In this document: positions 8,778-17,854 of the stretch, piece by piece
How the letters are laid out: each line of letters starts with the position of its first letter
How positions within the stretch are numbered: the stretch's first letter is position 1
NCBI RefSeq assembly: GCF_009601505.1
Contig: NZ_WITC01000036.1
Span: 62,001 to 126,000 of the forward strand
DNA length: 64,000 bases
From: Sinorhizobium terangae
GTDB taxonomy: Bacteria; Pseudomonadota; Alphaproteobacteria; Rhizobiales; Rhizobiaceae
Direction: 5' to 3'
Program-made: the position numbers and the translations under genes
The notes under the pieces: generated by a model
The model's input: the letters and a program-made list of their open reading frames with translations, nothing else
What the model was told of the DNA's origin: nothing
Database searches by the model: none

Positions 8778-9694
8778 TGACGGCAGGCTATTATGCCGCG
8801 GTCGATTGGGGAACCACGAGTTTCCGGCTGTGGCTCGTCGGCGAGGACGGAGCCGTCCTTGCGGAACGCCGCAGTGCTGAAGGCATGACGACGGCGGCGA
8901 AGGTTGGCTTCCACGCAGTACTCGACACCCATCTCGCCGCGACGGATGCTCCCGGCCATCTCCCGATCATCATTTGCGGCATGGCCGGTGCCCGCCAGGG
9001 CTGGAGGGAGGCCGGTTACCTCGATACACCGGCCGCCCTCACCGCGATTGCCGGCAACGCTATCTGCGTCCCCGACGTCGACCGCGACATCCGGATACTG
9101 CCCGGCCTCGCCCAGCGCGACATGCGCCATCCGGACGTAATGCGCGGCGAAGAAACGCAGCTTCTCGGCGCCGCCGGTACGCTCGGCACCGGGCGGCACC
9201 TCGTGTGCATGCCGGGTACGCACAGCAAATGGGTCCGCCTCAACGGCGACACGGTCGAAGGCTTTTCCACCTTCATGACCGGCGAACTGTTCGACGTCGT
9301 CTCGCGCCACTCGATTCTCAGCCATGCGTTGGCGGATGGAGGCGTCTTCGCCGGCAACGATCCGGCTTTTGTCGAAGCCGTGTCAGAGTCGGCGCGGAAT
9401 CCGGCTCTTGCCACGAACCTGCTTTTTTCAGTTCGCGCGGGACAGCTTCTCCACCGGTTGAGTGCCACCGACGCCAAGGCACGGCTCTCCGGCACCCTGA
9501 TCGGCATCGAGATCGCAGGGGCCCTCGCGACGGCCGGATCGATCGACGGAATTTGCCTCGTCGCATCGGGCCCGCTCGGAGCGCTCTACCATGCGGCCCT
9601 GCAAAACCAGGGCCTCAAAGTTCAACATGTCGACGCCGATGATGCCGTGCGGGCCGGCCTCTCCGCCGCCGCTTGCGCCATCTGGCCCCTCTGA
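8777..9694 (+). CDS. dgoK: 2-dehydro-3-deoxygalactonokinase
   Basis: This 305-residue DgoK-family sugar-acid kinase phosphorylates 2-keto-3-deoxygalactonate to the 6-phosphate. The N-terminal phosphate loop DWGTTSFRLW (from about residue 10) is characteristic of the ASKHA-fold DgoK family, and the central block CMPGTHSKWV and STFMTGELFDV are also well conserved in it. Translation starts at the ATG that overlaps the SDR stop codon, so the two genes are translationally coupled. It acts in the cytoplasm between the dehydratase and the aldolase of the oxidative galactose pathway encoded by the same operon. Confidence 0.93.
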   Translation: MTAGYYAAVDWGTTSFRLWLVGEDGAVLAERRSAEGMTTAAKVGFHAVLDTHLAATDAPGHLPIIICGMAGARQGWREAGYLDTPAALTAIAGNAICVPDVDRDIRILPGLAQRDMRHPDVMRGEETQLLGAAGTLGTGRHLVCMPGTHSKWVRLNGDTVEGFSTFMTGELFDVVSRHSILSHALADGGVFAGNDPAFVEAVSESARNPALATNLLFSVRAGQLLHRLSATDAKARLSGTLIGIEIAGALATAGSIDGICLVASGPLGALYHAALQNQGLKVQHVDADDAVRAGLSAAACAIWPL

Positions 9695-9708
9695 CCGAAA
9701 GAAAGAAG

Positions 9709-10347
9709 ATGAACCGCATCCCCTTGCCACCGATGAAATATCCGCTGGTCGCCATCCTGCGCGGGCTCAAACCCGCCGAAACGGAAGGCATCGTCGGCGC
9801 GCTGATCGAGACAGGCTTCACCGCAATTGAAATCCCGCTGAACTCGCCCGACCCGTTTCGTTCCATCGAGATCGCCGTGAAGATGGCGCCGGCCGGCTGC
9901 CTGATCGGCGCAGGAACTGTGCTGACGACCGAGCAGGTGGAACAACTTGCCACCGTCGGCGGACGGCTGATGGTGAGCCCCAATGTCGAACCGTCGGTGA
10001 TCAAGCTTGCCGCGGCGAAGGGCATGGTCACGATGCCGGGTGTGTTCACGCCGACCGAGGCGCTCGCCGCCGCCGGCGCGGGAGCGTCCGGTCTCAAGTT
10101 CTTTCCCGCGAGCGTACTCGGCCCCGCCGGTATTGCGGCGATCCGCACGGTTCTTCCAACCGATATCGAGATCGCAGCCGTCGGCGGCGTGTCGGAAAGC
10201 AACTTCGCCGACTACGCCAAGATCGGTATTCGCAGCTTCGGCCTCGGCTCGAGCCTCTACAAGCCCGGCATGAGCGCCGCAGACGTTGAACAGCGGGCGA
10301 AGGCGACGCTTCAAGCCTATGACGCAGTTTATGGAGGCCACCGATGA
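9709..10347 (+). CDS. dgoA: 2-dehydro-3-deoxy-6-phosphogalactonate aldolase
   Basis: This is a class I aldolase of the KDPG/KDPGal family, 212 residues, cleaving 2-keto-3-deoxy-6-phosphogalactonate to pyruvate and glyceraldehyde-3-phosphate. The N-terminal block PLVAILRG, the glutamate in TAIEIPLNSP and the Schiff-base lysine in GLKFFPAS are all present. The ATG at 9709 has AAAGAAG just upstream. The open frame extends 12 codons further, but that would overlap dgoK. The stop overlaps the ATG of the next gene. The aldolase could accept KDPG as well; the adjoining dgoK makes the galactonate route the likely one. Confidence 0.93.
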   Translation: MNRIPLPPMKYPLVAILRGLKPAETEGIVGALIETGFTAIEIPLNSPDPFRSIEIAVKMAPAGCLIGAGTVLTTEQVEQLATVGGRLMVSPNVEPSVIKLAAAKGMVTMPGVFTPTEALAAAGAGASGLKFFPASVLGPAGIAAIRTVLPTDIEIAAVGGVSESNFADYAKIGIRSFGLGSSLYKPGMSAADVEQRAKATLQAYDAVYGGHR

Positions 10348-11228
10348 CCGATCCCGTTCCGTTTTCCGGCCGCGTCCTCTGCGACCTCTGCTCCGAGCTC
10401 GGCGAAGGTCCGACCTTCGATCCCGGCAGCGGCACTGCCTGGTGGTTCAACATCACGGGCCGGGAACTGCACGAACTGCATGTTGAAAGCGGCCGCAAGA
10501 CGGTTCACACGCTGCCCTTTCTCGGCACCGTGCTTGCCGTCATCGACCCGGCCCGGCAGTTGGTCGCGTCGGACCAGGGGCTTTTCCTTCGCGATACGGG
10601 AAGCGGCAAGCTCTCCCGTTTCGCCATGCTTGAGGACAAACCCGGCAACCGCTCCAATGACGGTCGCGTCCATCCATGCGGCGCTCTCTGGATCGGTACG
10701 ATGGGACGGAAAGCCGAAAGGCATTCGGGTGCGATCTACCATGTCGCCGGCGACCGCGTCACCAAGCTTTACAGCAATATCAGCATTCCAAACGCCATTT
10801 GTTTCTCGCCCGACGGAGCCACGGCCTATTTCACCGATTCGGCGGCCAACCATCTGATGCGCGTCGATATTGATCCCGCGACCGCTCTTCCGACCGGGGA
10901 TGCCGTTGTCCTTTCCGACGAGAGCACGTCTCCCGGAGACGTCGACGGCGCGGTCTGCGATGCCGACGGGCTGATCTGGAACGCGCGCTGGGGTGCAAGT
11001 TCCGTCGACGTCTACAGGCCGGACGGCCAAAAGATCGCCCGCTATGCCGTGCCCGCGACGCAGCCAAGCTGCCCGGCCTTCATCGGGGCGAAGGCTGACA
11101 GGCTGCTTATAACCTCGGCCTGGCAGGGAATGGACGAGTCCGCCCGGGCGGCCGATCCCAATGCCGGGAAGACTTTCGACCTCGGCGTCGAAGTCAAGGG
11201 CCGTTTCGAGCCCGCCTTTCTGCTCTGA
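10344..11228 (+). CDS. SMP-30/gluconolactonase-family sugar lactonase (probable galactonolactonase)
   Basis: This is a six-bladed beta-propeller lactonase of 294 residues. Metal-ligand positions of the family are recognisable: the Glu in SELGEGPTFD near the N-terminus, the Asn in SIPNAICFSPDG and the Asp in PGDVDGAVCDADG. The segment RSNDGRVHPCGALWIGTMG is typical of the group. Its start overlaps the dgoA stop (ATGA), so it belongs to the same transcript. The inferred role is hydrolysis of the galactonolactone made by the SDR enzyme to galactonate. Gluconolactone or arabinolactone are alternative substrates within the family. Confidence 0.87.
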   Translation: MTDPVPFSGRVLCDLCSELGEGPTFDPGSGTAWWFNITGRELHELHVESGRKTVHTLPFLGTVLAVIDPARQLVASDQGLFLRDTGSGKLSRFAMLEDKPGNRSNDGRVHPCGALWIGTMGRKAERHSGAIYHVAGDRVTKLYSNISIPNAICFSPDGATAYFTDSAANHLMRVDIDPATALPTGDAVVLSDESTSPGDVDGAVCDADGLIWNARWGASSVDVYRPDGQKIARYAVPATQPSCPAFIGAKADRLLITSAWQGMDESARAADPNAGKTFDLGVEVKGRFEPAFLL

Positions 11229-11313
11229 CCGCATAACAAGTGCTGGTATCGGGCTGCCAAAAAGTCATACAATTTAGCCATGCGATGAATCGCCATGGAA
11301 CGGGAGGGCTCGA

Positions 11314-13038
11314 ATGAGCGAAAAGAAAAAAGAACTGAGAAGCCGCCATTGGTACGGCGGAACGCACAAGGACGGCTTCATTCATCGATCCTGGATGAAG
11401 AACCAGGGGTTCCCGGATCATGTTTTCGACGGGCGGCCAATCATCGGCATCTGCAACACCTGGTCCGAGCTCACACCCTGCAACAGCCACCTGCGCGTCC
11501 TGGCCGAAGGCGTCAAACGCGGCGTCTGGGAGGCCGGCGGTTTTCCGGCCGAATTCCCGGTTTCCTCGCTCGGGGAGACGCAGATGCGCCCGACCGCCAT
11601 GCTTTTCCGCAACCTCCTGGCGATGGACGTCGAAGAGGCGATCCGCGCCCACGGGATCGACGGCGTGGTGCTGCTCGGCGGCTGTGACAAGACGACCCCG
11701 GGGCAGTTGATGGGCGCCGCCTCCGTCGACCTGCCGACGATTGTGGTTTCCTCGGGCCCGATGTTGAACGGCAAATGGAAGGGGAAGGACATCGGCTCGG
11801 GCACGGACGTCTGGAAATTCTCCGAAGCCGTACGGGCCGGTGAAATGAGCCTGCAGGAATTCATGGCTGCCGAAAGTGGCATGTCGCGTTCGCCCGGCGT
11901 CTGCATGACCATGGGCACCGCAACCACGATGGCCTCGGTGGTGGAAGCGATGGGCCTTTCGCTCCCCACCAACGCAGCCCTTCCCGCTGTCGACGCGCGC
12001 CGCATGGCGCTCGCACACATGACTGGCAAGCGGATCGTAGAGATGGTGCACGAGGACCTTCGGCTTTCGAAGATCCTGACGAAGAAGAACTTCGAGAACG
12101 GCATCATCGCAAACGCCGCCGTCGGCGGATCGACCAATGCTGTCGTGCACATGCTCGCAATCGCCGGACGCGCCGGCGTCGACCTCTGTCTTGAAGACTT
12201 CGATCGCGTCGGCGGCCAGGTCCCCTGCATCGTCAATTGCATGCCGTCGGGCAAGTATCTCATCGAGGATCTCGCCTATGCGGGCGGCCTGCCGGCGGTC
12301 ATGAACCGCATCCAGCACCTGCTCCATGCCGACGCGCCGACGGTTTTCGGCGTGCCCATCAGCAAGTATTGGGAAGGTGCCGAGGTCTACAATGACGACG
12401 TCATCCGCCCACTCGACAACCCGCTGCGCGCCGCCGCCGGCATTCGCGTGCTGAAAGGCAATCTTGCCCCGAACGGCGCGGTCATAAAGCCATCGGCCGC
12501 GAGCGAGCATCTGCTCGCGCACGAAGGTCCGGCTTACGTGTTCGAGACAATCGAAGACCTCAAGGCCAAGATCGACGATCCCGACCTGCCGGTAACCGAG
12601 GATACGATCCTCGTCCTCAAGGGGTGCGGCCCGAAGGGCTACCCCGGCATGGCGGAAGTCGGCAACATGCCGATCCCGCGGCGGCTCGTCGAAAAGGGCG
12701 TTCGCGACATGGTGCGCGTTTCGGATGCGCGCATGTCGGGCACTGCCTTCGGCACGGTGGTCCTGCACGTCAGTCCGGAAGCCAATGCCGGCGGCCCTCT
12801 TGCGATCGTCAAGACCGGCGACCGTATCCGTCTCGATGCCATGAAGGGCGAGTTGAACCTTCTGATCAGCGAGGAGGAGTTCGCGGCTCGCATGGCCGCC
12901 TGGCAGCCGCCGGAGCAGAAATGGCAGCGCGGTTATTACAAGCTCTATCATGAGACCGTGCTGCAGGCCGATAAGGGTGCCGACCTCGACTTCCTCGTCG
13001 GCAAGAGTGGCAGCGATGTGCAACGCGAGAGCCATTAA
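11314..13038 (+). CDS. IlvD/Edd-family Fe-S sugar-acid dehydratase (probable galactonate dehydratase)
   Basis: This 574-residue member of the dihydroxy-acid dehydratase family resembles pentonate/hexonate dehydratases more than biosynthetic IlvD. Cluster cysteines are visible in GGCDKTTPG (near residue 123), in VCMTMGTATTM (near 196) and in GCGPKGYPGMAE (near 437). GGGAGGG lies before the ATG. It closes the galactose operon, 85 bases after the lactonase gene, and would dehydrate galactonate to 2-keto-3-deoxygalactonate. L-arabonate or xylonate dehydratase activity is possible. Genome projects often mislabel this type as ilvD; there are no other valine/isoleucine genes here. Confidence 0.88.
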   Translation: MSEKKKELRSRHWYGGTHKDGFIHRSWMKNQGFPDHVFDGRPIIGICNTWSELTPCNSHLRVLAEGVKRGVWEAGGFPAEFPVSSLGETQMRPTAMLFRNLLAMDVEEAIRAHGIDGVVLLGGCDKTTPGQLMGAASVDLPTIVVSSGPMLNGKWKGKDIGSGTDVWKFSEAVRAGEMSLQEFMAAESGMSRSPGVCMTMGTATTMASVVEAMGLSLPTNAALPAVDARRMALAHMTGKRIVEMVHEDLRLSKILTKKNFENGIIANAAVGGSTNAVVHMLAIAGRAGVDLCLEDFDRVGGQVPCIVNCMPSGKYLIEDLAYAGGLPAVMNRIQHLLHADAPTVFGVPISKYWEGAEVYNDDVIRPLDNPLRAAAGIRVLKGNLAPNGAVIKPSAASEHLLAHEGPAYVFETIEDLKAKIDDPDLPVTEDTILVLKGCGPKGYPGMAEVGNMPIPRRLVEKGVRDMVRVSDARMSGTAFGTVVLHVSPEANAGGPLAIVKTGDRIRLDAMKGELNLLISEEEFAARMAAWQPPEQKWQRGYYKLYHETVLQADKGADLDFLVGKSGSDVQRESH

Positions 13039-13074
13039 GACGTCTTCGGACAGCGCGCGATAGCGGTAAAGTAT

Positions 13075-13107
13075 GAAGATCTCGGATTGAGCTCGTCCGG
13101 GATCTTC
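13075..13107 (+). terminator. Hairpin after the galactose operon
   Basis: Arms gaagatctcgga (13075-13086) and tccgggatcttc (13096-13107) pair over 12 positions with one G-U and a 9-base loop. It lies 37 bases after the dehydratase stop. No T-run follows, so it may be a transcript-stabilising hairpin or part of a Rho-dependent end. Confidence 0.45.
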
Positions 13108-13201
13108 ACGCGAAATTTCGTTACTCACCTAAGTATTTTCCGGGGGCCATGCGAGAAGTTCTGGCGACGGACGTAGTTTTAGCTATACCTTAACAAAGAA
13201 A

Positions 13202-13314
13202 GGCTGCGTTTGCCGACCCTGCATGACACGACCGCCAACGGCTTGATCCTGCCAAAACAACGCAGCCCAAGGTAGAACCGCCACCACTTCCCTCGGTGGC
13301 TGCTTGCATTTTTT
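13202..13314 (+). other. Structured non-coding region upstream of the PRC-barrel gene
   Basis: This stretch contains a 9-bp inverted repeat (ggctgcgtt at 13202 and aacgcagcc at 13259). A small hairpin gccacc/ggtggc (13280-13300) follows, then a T6 run at 13309-13314, resembling a terminator. It lies in a gap of 387 bases without a gene. A small RNA is possible but not shown. Confidence 0.35.
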
Positions 13315-13425
13315 ACGGAACAGATTTCGCCTCCGGACGTTGCTTGAGTATCACCAGCGCGGTGTGGGCAGGCCGCTCGCCAACGCCGTGGGGTGGTCGA
13401 CAACGTCAACGAAAGGCAGTCTGAT

Positions 13426-14055
13426 ATGACAAAGAAACTTGTATCTTCCGTTGCGGCTGGCGCGCTTCTCGTGGGCGTTACCTTCGCCCCGACAAGTTTC
13501 GCGCAGCAGACAACGACTCCGCCTCCGGCAGCACCCACGCAGACGCAGCCGGGCGGCACGACACCGCCTGCGACGGAGCCTCCGGCCGACCAGGCCCAGA
13601 CTCCTCCTCCCGCTGGCACCGAGGCACCTAAGGATACTGCCGCTAAATCGGACTATTTGACCGAGCAGGCAGCCGATCAGATCGCGACGAGCGATTATGT
13701 AGGCCAATCGGTTTACAATGCGGCCGATGAAAGCATCGGCAAAATCGACGATCTGATCATCAAGAAGGACGGCGGCGTCCAAGCGGCCGTGATCGGCGTC
13801 GGCGGCTTCCTCGGAATCGGCCAGAAGAACGTCGCGGTCCCGTTCGACCGGATCGAGATCTCCGAGCAGGCCGACACGGCAGCGCTGAGGCTGACCACGA
13901 CCGAGACGGCCGACACGCTGAAGGCAGCGCCGGAGTTCAAGACGAAATCGCAGATGATGGCCGAGCGCAATGCAGCACAGCCGGTCGACACATCAACGAC
14001 ATCGTCAACCGGTACGTCACCGGCAACGCCGACGCAGCCGTCACCTCAGCAGTAA
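13426..14055 (+). CDS. Secreted PRC-barrel domain protein
   Basis: This is a 209-residue exported protein. A Sec signal peptide (MTKKLVSSVAAGALLVGVTF...) ends near the Ala-rich site SFAQQ, about residue 26. A Pro/Thr/Ala-rich low-complexity stretch (about 28-75) is followed by a PRC-barrel domain (about 85-155; SDYVGQSVYNAADESIGKID ... DGGVQAAVIGVGGFLGIGQK) and a second Ser/Thr/Pro-rich tail. PRC-barrel proteins of this form are common in the periplasm of Rhizobiales, but their function is unknown. It is monocistronic, followed by a clear terminator. The ATG at 13426 gives an intact signal peptide. Confidence 0.87.
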   Translation: MTKKLVSSVAAGALLVGVTFAPTSFAQQTTTPPPAAPTQTQPGGTTPPATEPPADQAQTPPPAGTEAPKDTAAKSDYLTEQAADQIATSDYVGQSVYNAADESIGKIDDLIIKKDGGVQAAVIGVGGFLGIGQKNVAVPFDRIEISEQADTAALRLTTTETADTLKAAPEFKTKSQMMAERNAAQPVDTSTTSSTGTSPATPTQPSPQQ

Positions 14056-14091
14056 GCTGAATGGGCAGCGGACATCCCGCTCCCATACCTG

Positions 14092-14117
14092 AAAAGCGGC
14101 GCAATGCGCCGCTTTTC
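14092..14117 (+). terminator. Rho-independent terminator after the PRC-barrel gene
   Basis: The stem aaaagcggcgc/gcgccgctttt has a 3-base loop. It contains the A-tract and T-tract of a bidirectional terminator and lies 37 bases after the stop. Confidence 0.85.
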
Positions 14118-14119
14118 TA

Positions 14120-14214
14120 CTGCATGATTGTTTAACCGGAATCGATTTAAGGACAAGATCATGCAGCAATTCAAAGTGCTACAGCGACCTCCAATTGAAA
14201 GCGCGGCGCTGTAA
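14120..14214 (+). repeat. RIME-type repeat, copy 3
   Basis: Palindrome 1, the linker caattcaaagtgctacagcg and a diverged palindrome 2 ending in gcgctgtaa are present. It sits between the terminator and the stop of the flavoprotein gene. Confidence 0.8.
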
Positions 14215-14219
14215 CGGCC

Positions 14220-16268
14220 TCAGAAAAGCACGCAGTATCGCAGGGCATCATAGATGCCCGCGTGGATATTGCGGCTCGCGACCGCATCGCCGATCCGAAA
14301 CAGATCGAACGTCCCTTCGGGATTGCGCGAGACAATTGGGTTTTCGCGACGGATGAGAGCCTTGTAGTCGACCGCGCCAAGGTTGCGGGACAGCGGCTTG
14401 AGCTCGATATAGAGTTCGGCCATCGGCACCGTGCCATGCTCGACGATCACCTGCGCCACCCGACGCTCGATCGAAGCGGTCTCCGAAAAATCCGAACACA
14501 AGGTCGCAACCAGTGAATTGCCGTCGCGTCTTACCGATTTCAGCCGCGTGTTGATCGTAACCCGCACATTCTTCTCGGCAAAGATCTTCGCATAGGGAAC
14601 GTGGTTCATGCCGCCGATCTCGGGTGCGAACATGCGCTCCGGCGAAACGATCTCAAGTTCGACGCCAGCTCTGGCTATCAGTTCGGCCGCGGTCATGCCG
14701 CTGTGCGCGCCGTTGTCGTCATAAAGCAGAACAGGTCCCTCGGGCTTCACGGCGCCCGCAATAATATCCCAGCTCGAAACGACGAGGTCGTCGCCTGTCT
14801 CGAGCGCGGGATTCTGGGCGATGCCGCCGGTGGCAACGACGACGAGATCCGGTTCCCGCGCCAGCACGTCCTCCACGCCGGCAAAGACATTGTAATGGAT
14901 CGGAACGCCGAGCCGCTCGAGTTCGGAAAGCCGCCAGTCGACAATGCCGATCATTTCCTTGCGACGCGGGTTCCGCGCTGCCAGCAGGATCTGGCCGCCG
15001 GCTTCACTGGTTGCCTCCAAAAGCTCGACCGAGTGACCGCGTTCGGCGAGCACGCGGGCCGCCTCTAGGCCGGCGGGCCCCGCCCCGACGACAACCGCAC
15101 GCCGGCGGGGGCCATCGCTTTTCGAGATGACGTGCGGCACGATCGCCTCGCGTCCGGTCGCCGCGTTGTGAATGCAGAGGGCGCCGCCGCCCTCATAGAT
15201 GCGGTCGAGACAATAGGTCGCGCCGACGCAGGGGCGGATCTCGGCCTCACGCCCCTCTTCGATCTTCCTGACGATATAGGGGTCGGCAATATGGGCACGG
15301 GTCATGCCGACCATATCGAGCTTGCCCTCGGCGATCGCATGCCGCGCCGTTGCCACATCGGCAATGCGGGCGGCATGGAAGACCGGAAATTTCGTGGCTG
15401 CCCGTACTTCTCCGGCGAAATCGAGATGCGGCGAGGCGGCCATGCCCTGGATCGGGATCACCTTGGTGAGCGGTGCGTCGTGCTCGATATGGCCGCGAAT
15501 AATGTTCAGGAAGTCGATCTTGCCGGAGCCCGCGAGCCGTCTCGCAATCTCGACGCCTTCTTCCTTCGACAGGCCCTTGTCCCAGTCCTCGTCCGCGACC
15601 ATGCGCGTGCCGACGATGAAATCCGGACCAACCGCCTTGCGCACGGCGTCCACCACCAGGTTCATGAAGCGTAGGCGATTGTCGAGCGACCCGCCATATT
15701 CGTCGTCACGATGATTGGTGGCTGGCGACCAGAAGCTGTCGATCAGGTGGCCGTAGGCCTCGATTTCGATACCATCGAGACCGGCGGCCTGCATGCGGCT
15801 GGCGGCCGCTGCATAGTCGCCCACGATCCGCTCGATATCCCACTCCTCGATTTCCTTCGGAAACGACCGGTGCGCCGGCTCGCGGATGGGAGAGGCGCTC
15901 AACACCGGCAGCCAGTCGCCCTTGCTCCAGTTCGTACGGCGGCCGAGATGAGTCAACTGGATCATCACGGCGGTGCCGTACTCATGACAGTCGTCGGCGA
16001 GTTTCTTGAGCCACGGTACGATCTCGTCGGCATAGGCATGGAGATTGCCGAAGGCCGGCGGAGAGTCCTCGGAGACGATGGCCGAACCGGCCGTCATCGT
16101 CAGCGCTATGCCGCCCTTGGCCTTTTCCAGGTGGTAGAGACGATAGCGATCCTTCGGCATGCCGTCTTCGGAATAGGCCGGCTCATGGGCCGTCGACATG
16201 ATCCGGTTCTTGAGTGTCAAATGCTTCAGACGGTAGGGTTGGAGCAGCGGGTCCTTCGAAACGGTCAT
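14220..16268 (-). CDS. TMADH-like FMN/FAD oxidoreductase (old yellow enzyme fused to NAD-binding flavoprotein)
   Basis: This 682-residue protein has the trimethylamine dehydrogenase/2,4-dienoyl-CoA reductase layout. An N-terminal FMN-binding TIM barrel of the OYE family (about residues 8-340) includes the conserved stretch AHEPAYSEDGMPKDRY. A cysteine motif CVGATYCLD (4Fe-4S region) comes next, then a C-terminal FAD/NAD(P)-binding module opening with VVVGAGPAGLEAARVLAERG. N-methylproline demethylases and dimethylglycine/histamine-type dehydrogenases of rhizobia share this build. It lies 28 bases after an MttB-family gene, so the pair probably demethylates a methylated amine or betaine. The ATG at 16268 has AAGGA in place and starts the family N-terminus. 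The exact substrate is unknown. Confidence 0.85.
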   Translation of the reverse strand: MTVSKDPLLQPYRLKHLTLKNRIMSTAHEPAYSEDGMPKDRYRLYHLEKAKGGIALTMTAGSAIVSEDSPPAFGNLHAYADEIVPWLKKLADDCHEYGTAVMIQLTHLGRRTNWSKGDWLPVLSASPIREPAHRSFPKEIEEWDIERIVGDYAAAASRMQAAGLDGIEIEAYGHLIDSFWSPATNHRDDEYGGSLDNRLRFMNLVVDAVRKAVGPDFIVGTRMVADEDWDKGLSKEEGVEIARRLAGSGKIDFLNIIRGHIEHDAPLTKVIPIQGMAASPHLDFAGEVRAATKFPVFHAARIADVATARHAIAEGKLDMVGMTRAHIADPYIVRKIEEGREAEIRPCVGATYCLDRIYEGGGALCIHNAATGREAIVPHVISKSDGPRRRAVVVGAGPAGLEAARVLAERGHSVELLEATSEAGGQILLAARNPRRKEMIGIVDWRLSELERLGVPIHYNVFAGVEDVLAREPDLVVVATGGIAQNPALETGDDLVVSSWDIIAGAVKPEGPVLLYDDNGAHSGMTAAELIARAGVELEIVSPERMFAPEIGGMNHVPYAKIFAEKNVRVTINTRLKSVRRDGNSLVATLCSDFSETASIERRVAQVIVEHGTVPMAELYIELKPLSRNLGAVDYKALIRRENPIVSRNPEGTFDLFRIGDAVASRNIHAGIYDALRYCVLF

Positions 16269-16296
16269 CCAACGGTCCTTGAGGCTTCCACGCCCG

Positions 16297-17844
16297 TCAG
16301 TACCAGGCGTCGGGCATGCTGTTCTTTCGTCTGGCGACATAATCCACCAGAGCTTCGTCGATGGCTACATCCAGAGGCGGTGCTTCGTATTCGTCAAGCG
16401 TCTTTTTCCAGCTGCGGTTGGCGCGTGCCGCCATGTCCGTCTCGCCCTGCTCGACCCATTTCTCGAACGGTTCGTTGTCGGAAAGCGCGCTGTCCCAAAA
16501 AGCGGTCTGATAATTGCGCATCGTATGGTCGCAGCCGAGAAAATGGCTGCCCGGTCCGACCTCGAGGAAGGCATCCATGGCGAGCGCATTGTCGTCGACG
16601 ACGACGCCCGCGAGATAGGAATGCAGCGCCCCGCAGAAATCGGTATCCATCACGAACTTCTCGTAGGACATGGCGAGCAGGCCATCGACGAAACCGGCCG
16701 AATGCAGGATGAAATTGGCACCGCAGTGGACCGCAGACAGCATCGACATGACGCCCTCCTGCATCGCCTGCGCATCCGGCCGCTTCGAATTGGAAAAGTT
16801 GCCGGCGCAACGCAGCGGCAAGCCCAGCCGGCGGGCGAGTTGACCGACGACCATGCTGCCGATCGCCGGCTCGGGCGTGCCGAAAGTGGGCGAGCCGGAG
16901 CGAAGCGACATCGATGACAGGAAATTGCCGAAGATCACCGGCGCCCCTTTTCGTTCGAGTTGCGTCAGCGCACAGCCTGCGAGCGTTTCGGCATAGGACT
17001 GGGCGATGGCGCCGGCATTGGTGACAGGCCCCATAGCCCCGCCCAGGATGAAGGGCACGATGACCGCCGCCTGATTGGCGCGCGCATAGGCGCGCAAGGA
17101 TTTCGTCATCGTCCCGTCCCAGACGAGCGGCGAATTGACGTTGACGTTGCCGAGGATGACGCAATTCCTGTCGACGAAATCGGCGCCGAAGACAATGCGC
17201 GCCATCTCGATCGAATCCTCGGCACGTTCCTCGGCCGTGATCGAGCCCATGAAGGCGCGGTCGGAATACTTGATATGGCTGTAGACCATATCGAGGTGGC
17301 GCTTGTTGACCGGCACGTCAACCGGCTCGCAGATCGTTCCGCCGGAATGGTGCAGCCACGGGCTCGATTGGGCGAGCTTCACCAGATTGCGGAAATCCTC
17401 GATCGTGCCGTAGCGCCTGCCCTTGTCCAGGTCCATCACGAAGGGAGAACCGTAGGCCGGGGAAAAGACGACGTTGCGGCCGCCGATCTCGACGCTGCGG
17501 GCGGGATTGCGGGCATGCTGGGTGAACTGCGACGGTGCGGAACGGACGATCTCCTTCAGCATGCCCGGCTCGAAGGTGACCCGAGCCCCATCGACCTTCG
17601 CGCCGGCGCGCTTCCAATGGTCGAGTACCGCGGGATCATCGCGGAACTCGATGCCGACCTCCGCAAGGATGCGATCCGCGGTCCGCTCGATGCGCTGCAG
17701 GCTTTCCTCGCCGAGAATGTCGTAGGTCGGTATGTTGCGGACGATATAGGGAACGCCAAGATTGCTGCCCCCTTCCCGTCGCTGTGCGCGTGCACCGCGT
17801 GTTCTGCGGGGCGTCGCAACCGTTGCTGCTGACGTCGATTCCAT
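16297..17844 (-). CDS. Trimethylamine methyltransferase (MttB) family protein, non-pyrrolysine type
   Basis: This 515-residue member of the MttB superfamily begins at an ATG preceded by GGGAGGTTGC. The frame contains no in-frame UAG, so it is the non-pyrrolysine type related to glycine-betaine methyltransferase MtgB. Members move a methyl group from a quaternary amine to a corrinoid protein. No corrinoid-binding protein or methyltransferase partner is encoded nearby; its only operon partner is the flavoprotein downstream. A LysR gene is divergent. The likely role is catabolism of a betaine-like compound such as a methylated proline or glycine derivative, inferred from context only. Confidence 0.87.
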   Translation of the reverse strand: MESTSAATVATPRRTRGARAQRREGGSNLGVPYIVRNIPTYDILGEESLQRIERTADRILAEVGIEFRDDPAVLDHWKRAGAKVDGARVTFEPGMLKEIVRSAPSQFTQHARNPARSVEIGGRNVVFSPAYGSPFVMDLDKGRRYGTIEDFRNLVKLAQSSPWLHHSGGTICEPVDVPVNKRHLDMVYSHIKYSDRAFMGSITAEERAEDSIEMARIVFGADFVDRNCVILGNVNVNSPLVWDGTMTKSLRAYARANQAAVIVPFILGGAMGPVTNAGAIAQSYAETLAGCALTQLERKGAPVIFGNFLSSMSLRSGSPTFGTPEPAIGSMVVGQLARRLGLPLRCAGNFSNSKRPDAQAMQEGVMSMLSAVHCGANFILHSAGFVDGLLAMSYEKFVMDTDFCGALHSYLAGVVVDDNALAMDAFLEVGPGSHFLGCDHTMRNYQTAFWDSALSDNEPFEKWVEQGETDMAARANRSWKKTLDEYEAPPLDVAIDEALVDYVARRKNSMPDAWY

Positions 17845-17854
17845 TGCAACCTCC

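Noticed and set aside
11314..13038. Annotation as biosynthetic dihydroxy-acid dehydratase IlvD
   Set aside because: The operon context is sugar-acid catabolism, and the sequence resembles pentonate/hexonate dehydratases; no branched-chain amino acid genes are nearby.
11194..13128. 644-codon minus-strand frame opposite the IlvD/Edd gene
   Set aside because: It is a mirror of the dehydratase's codon bias; the plus-strand frame has Fe-S motifs, a good ribosome-binding site and operon context.
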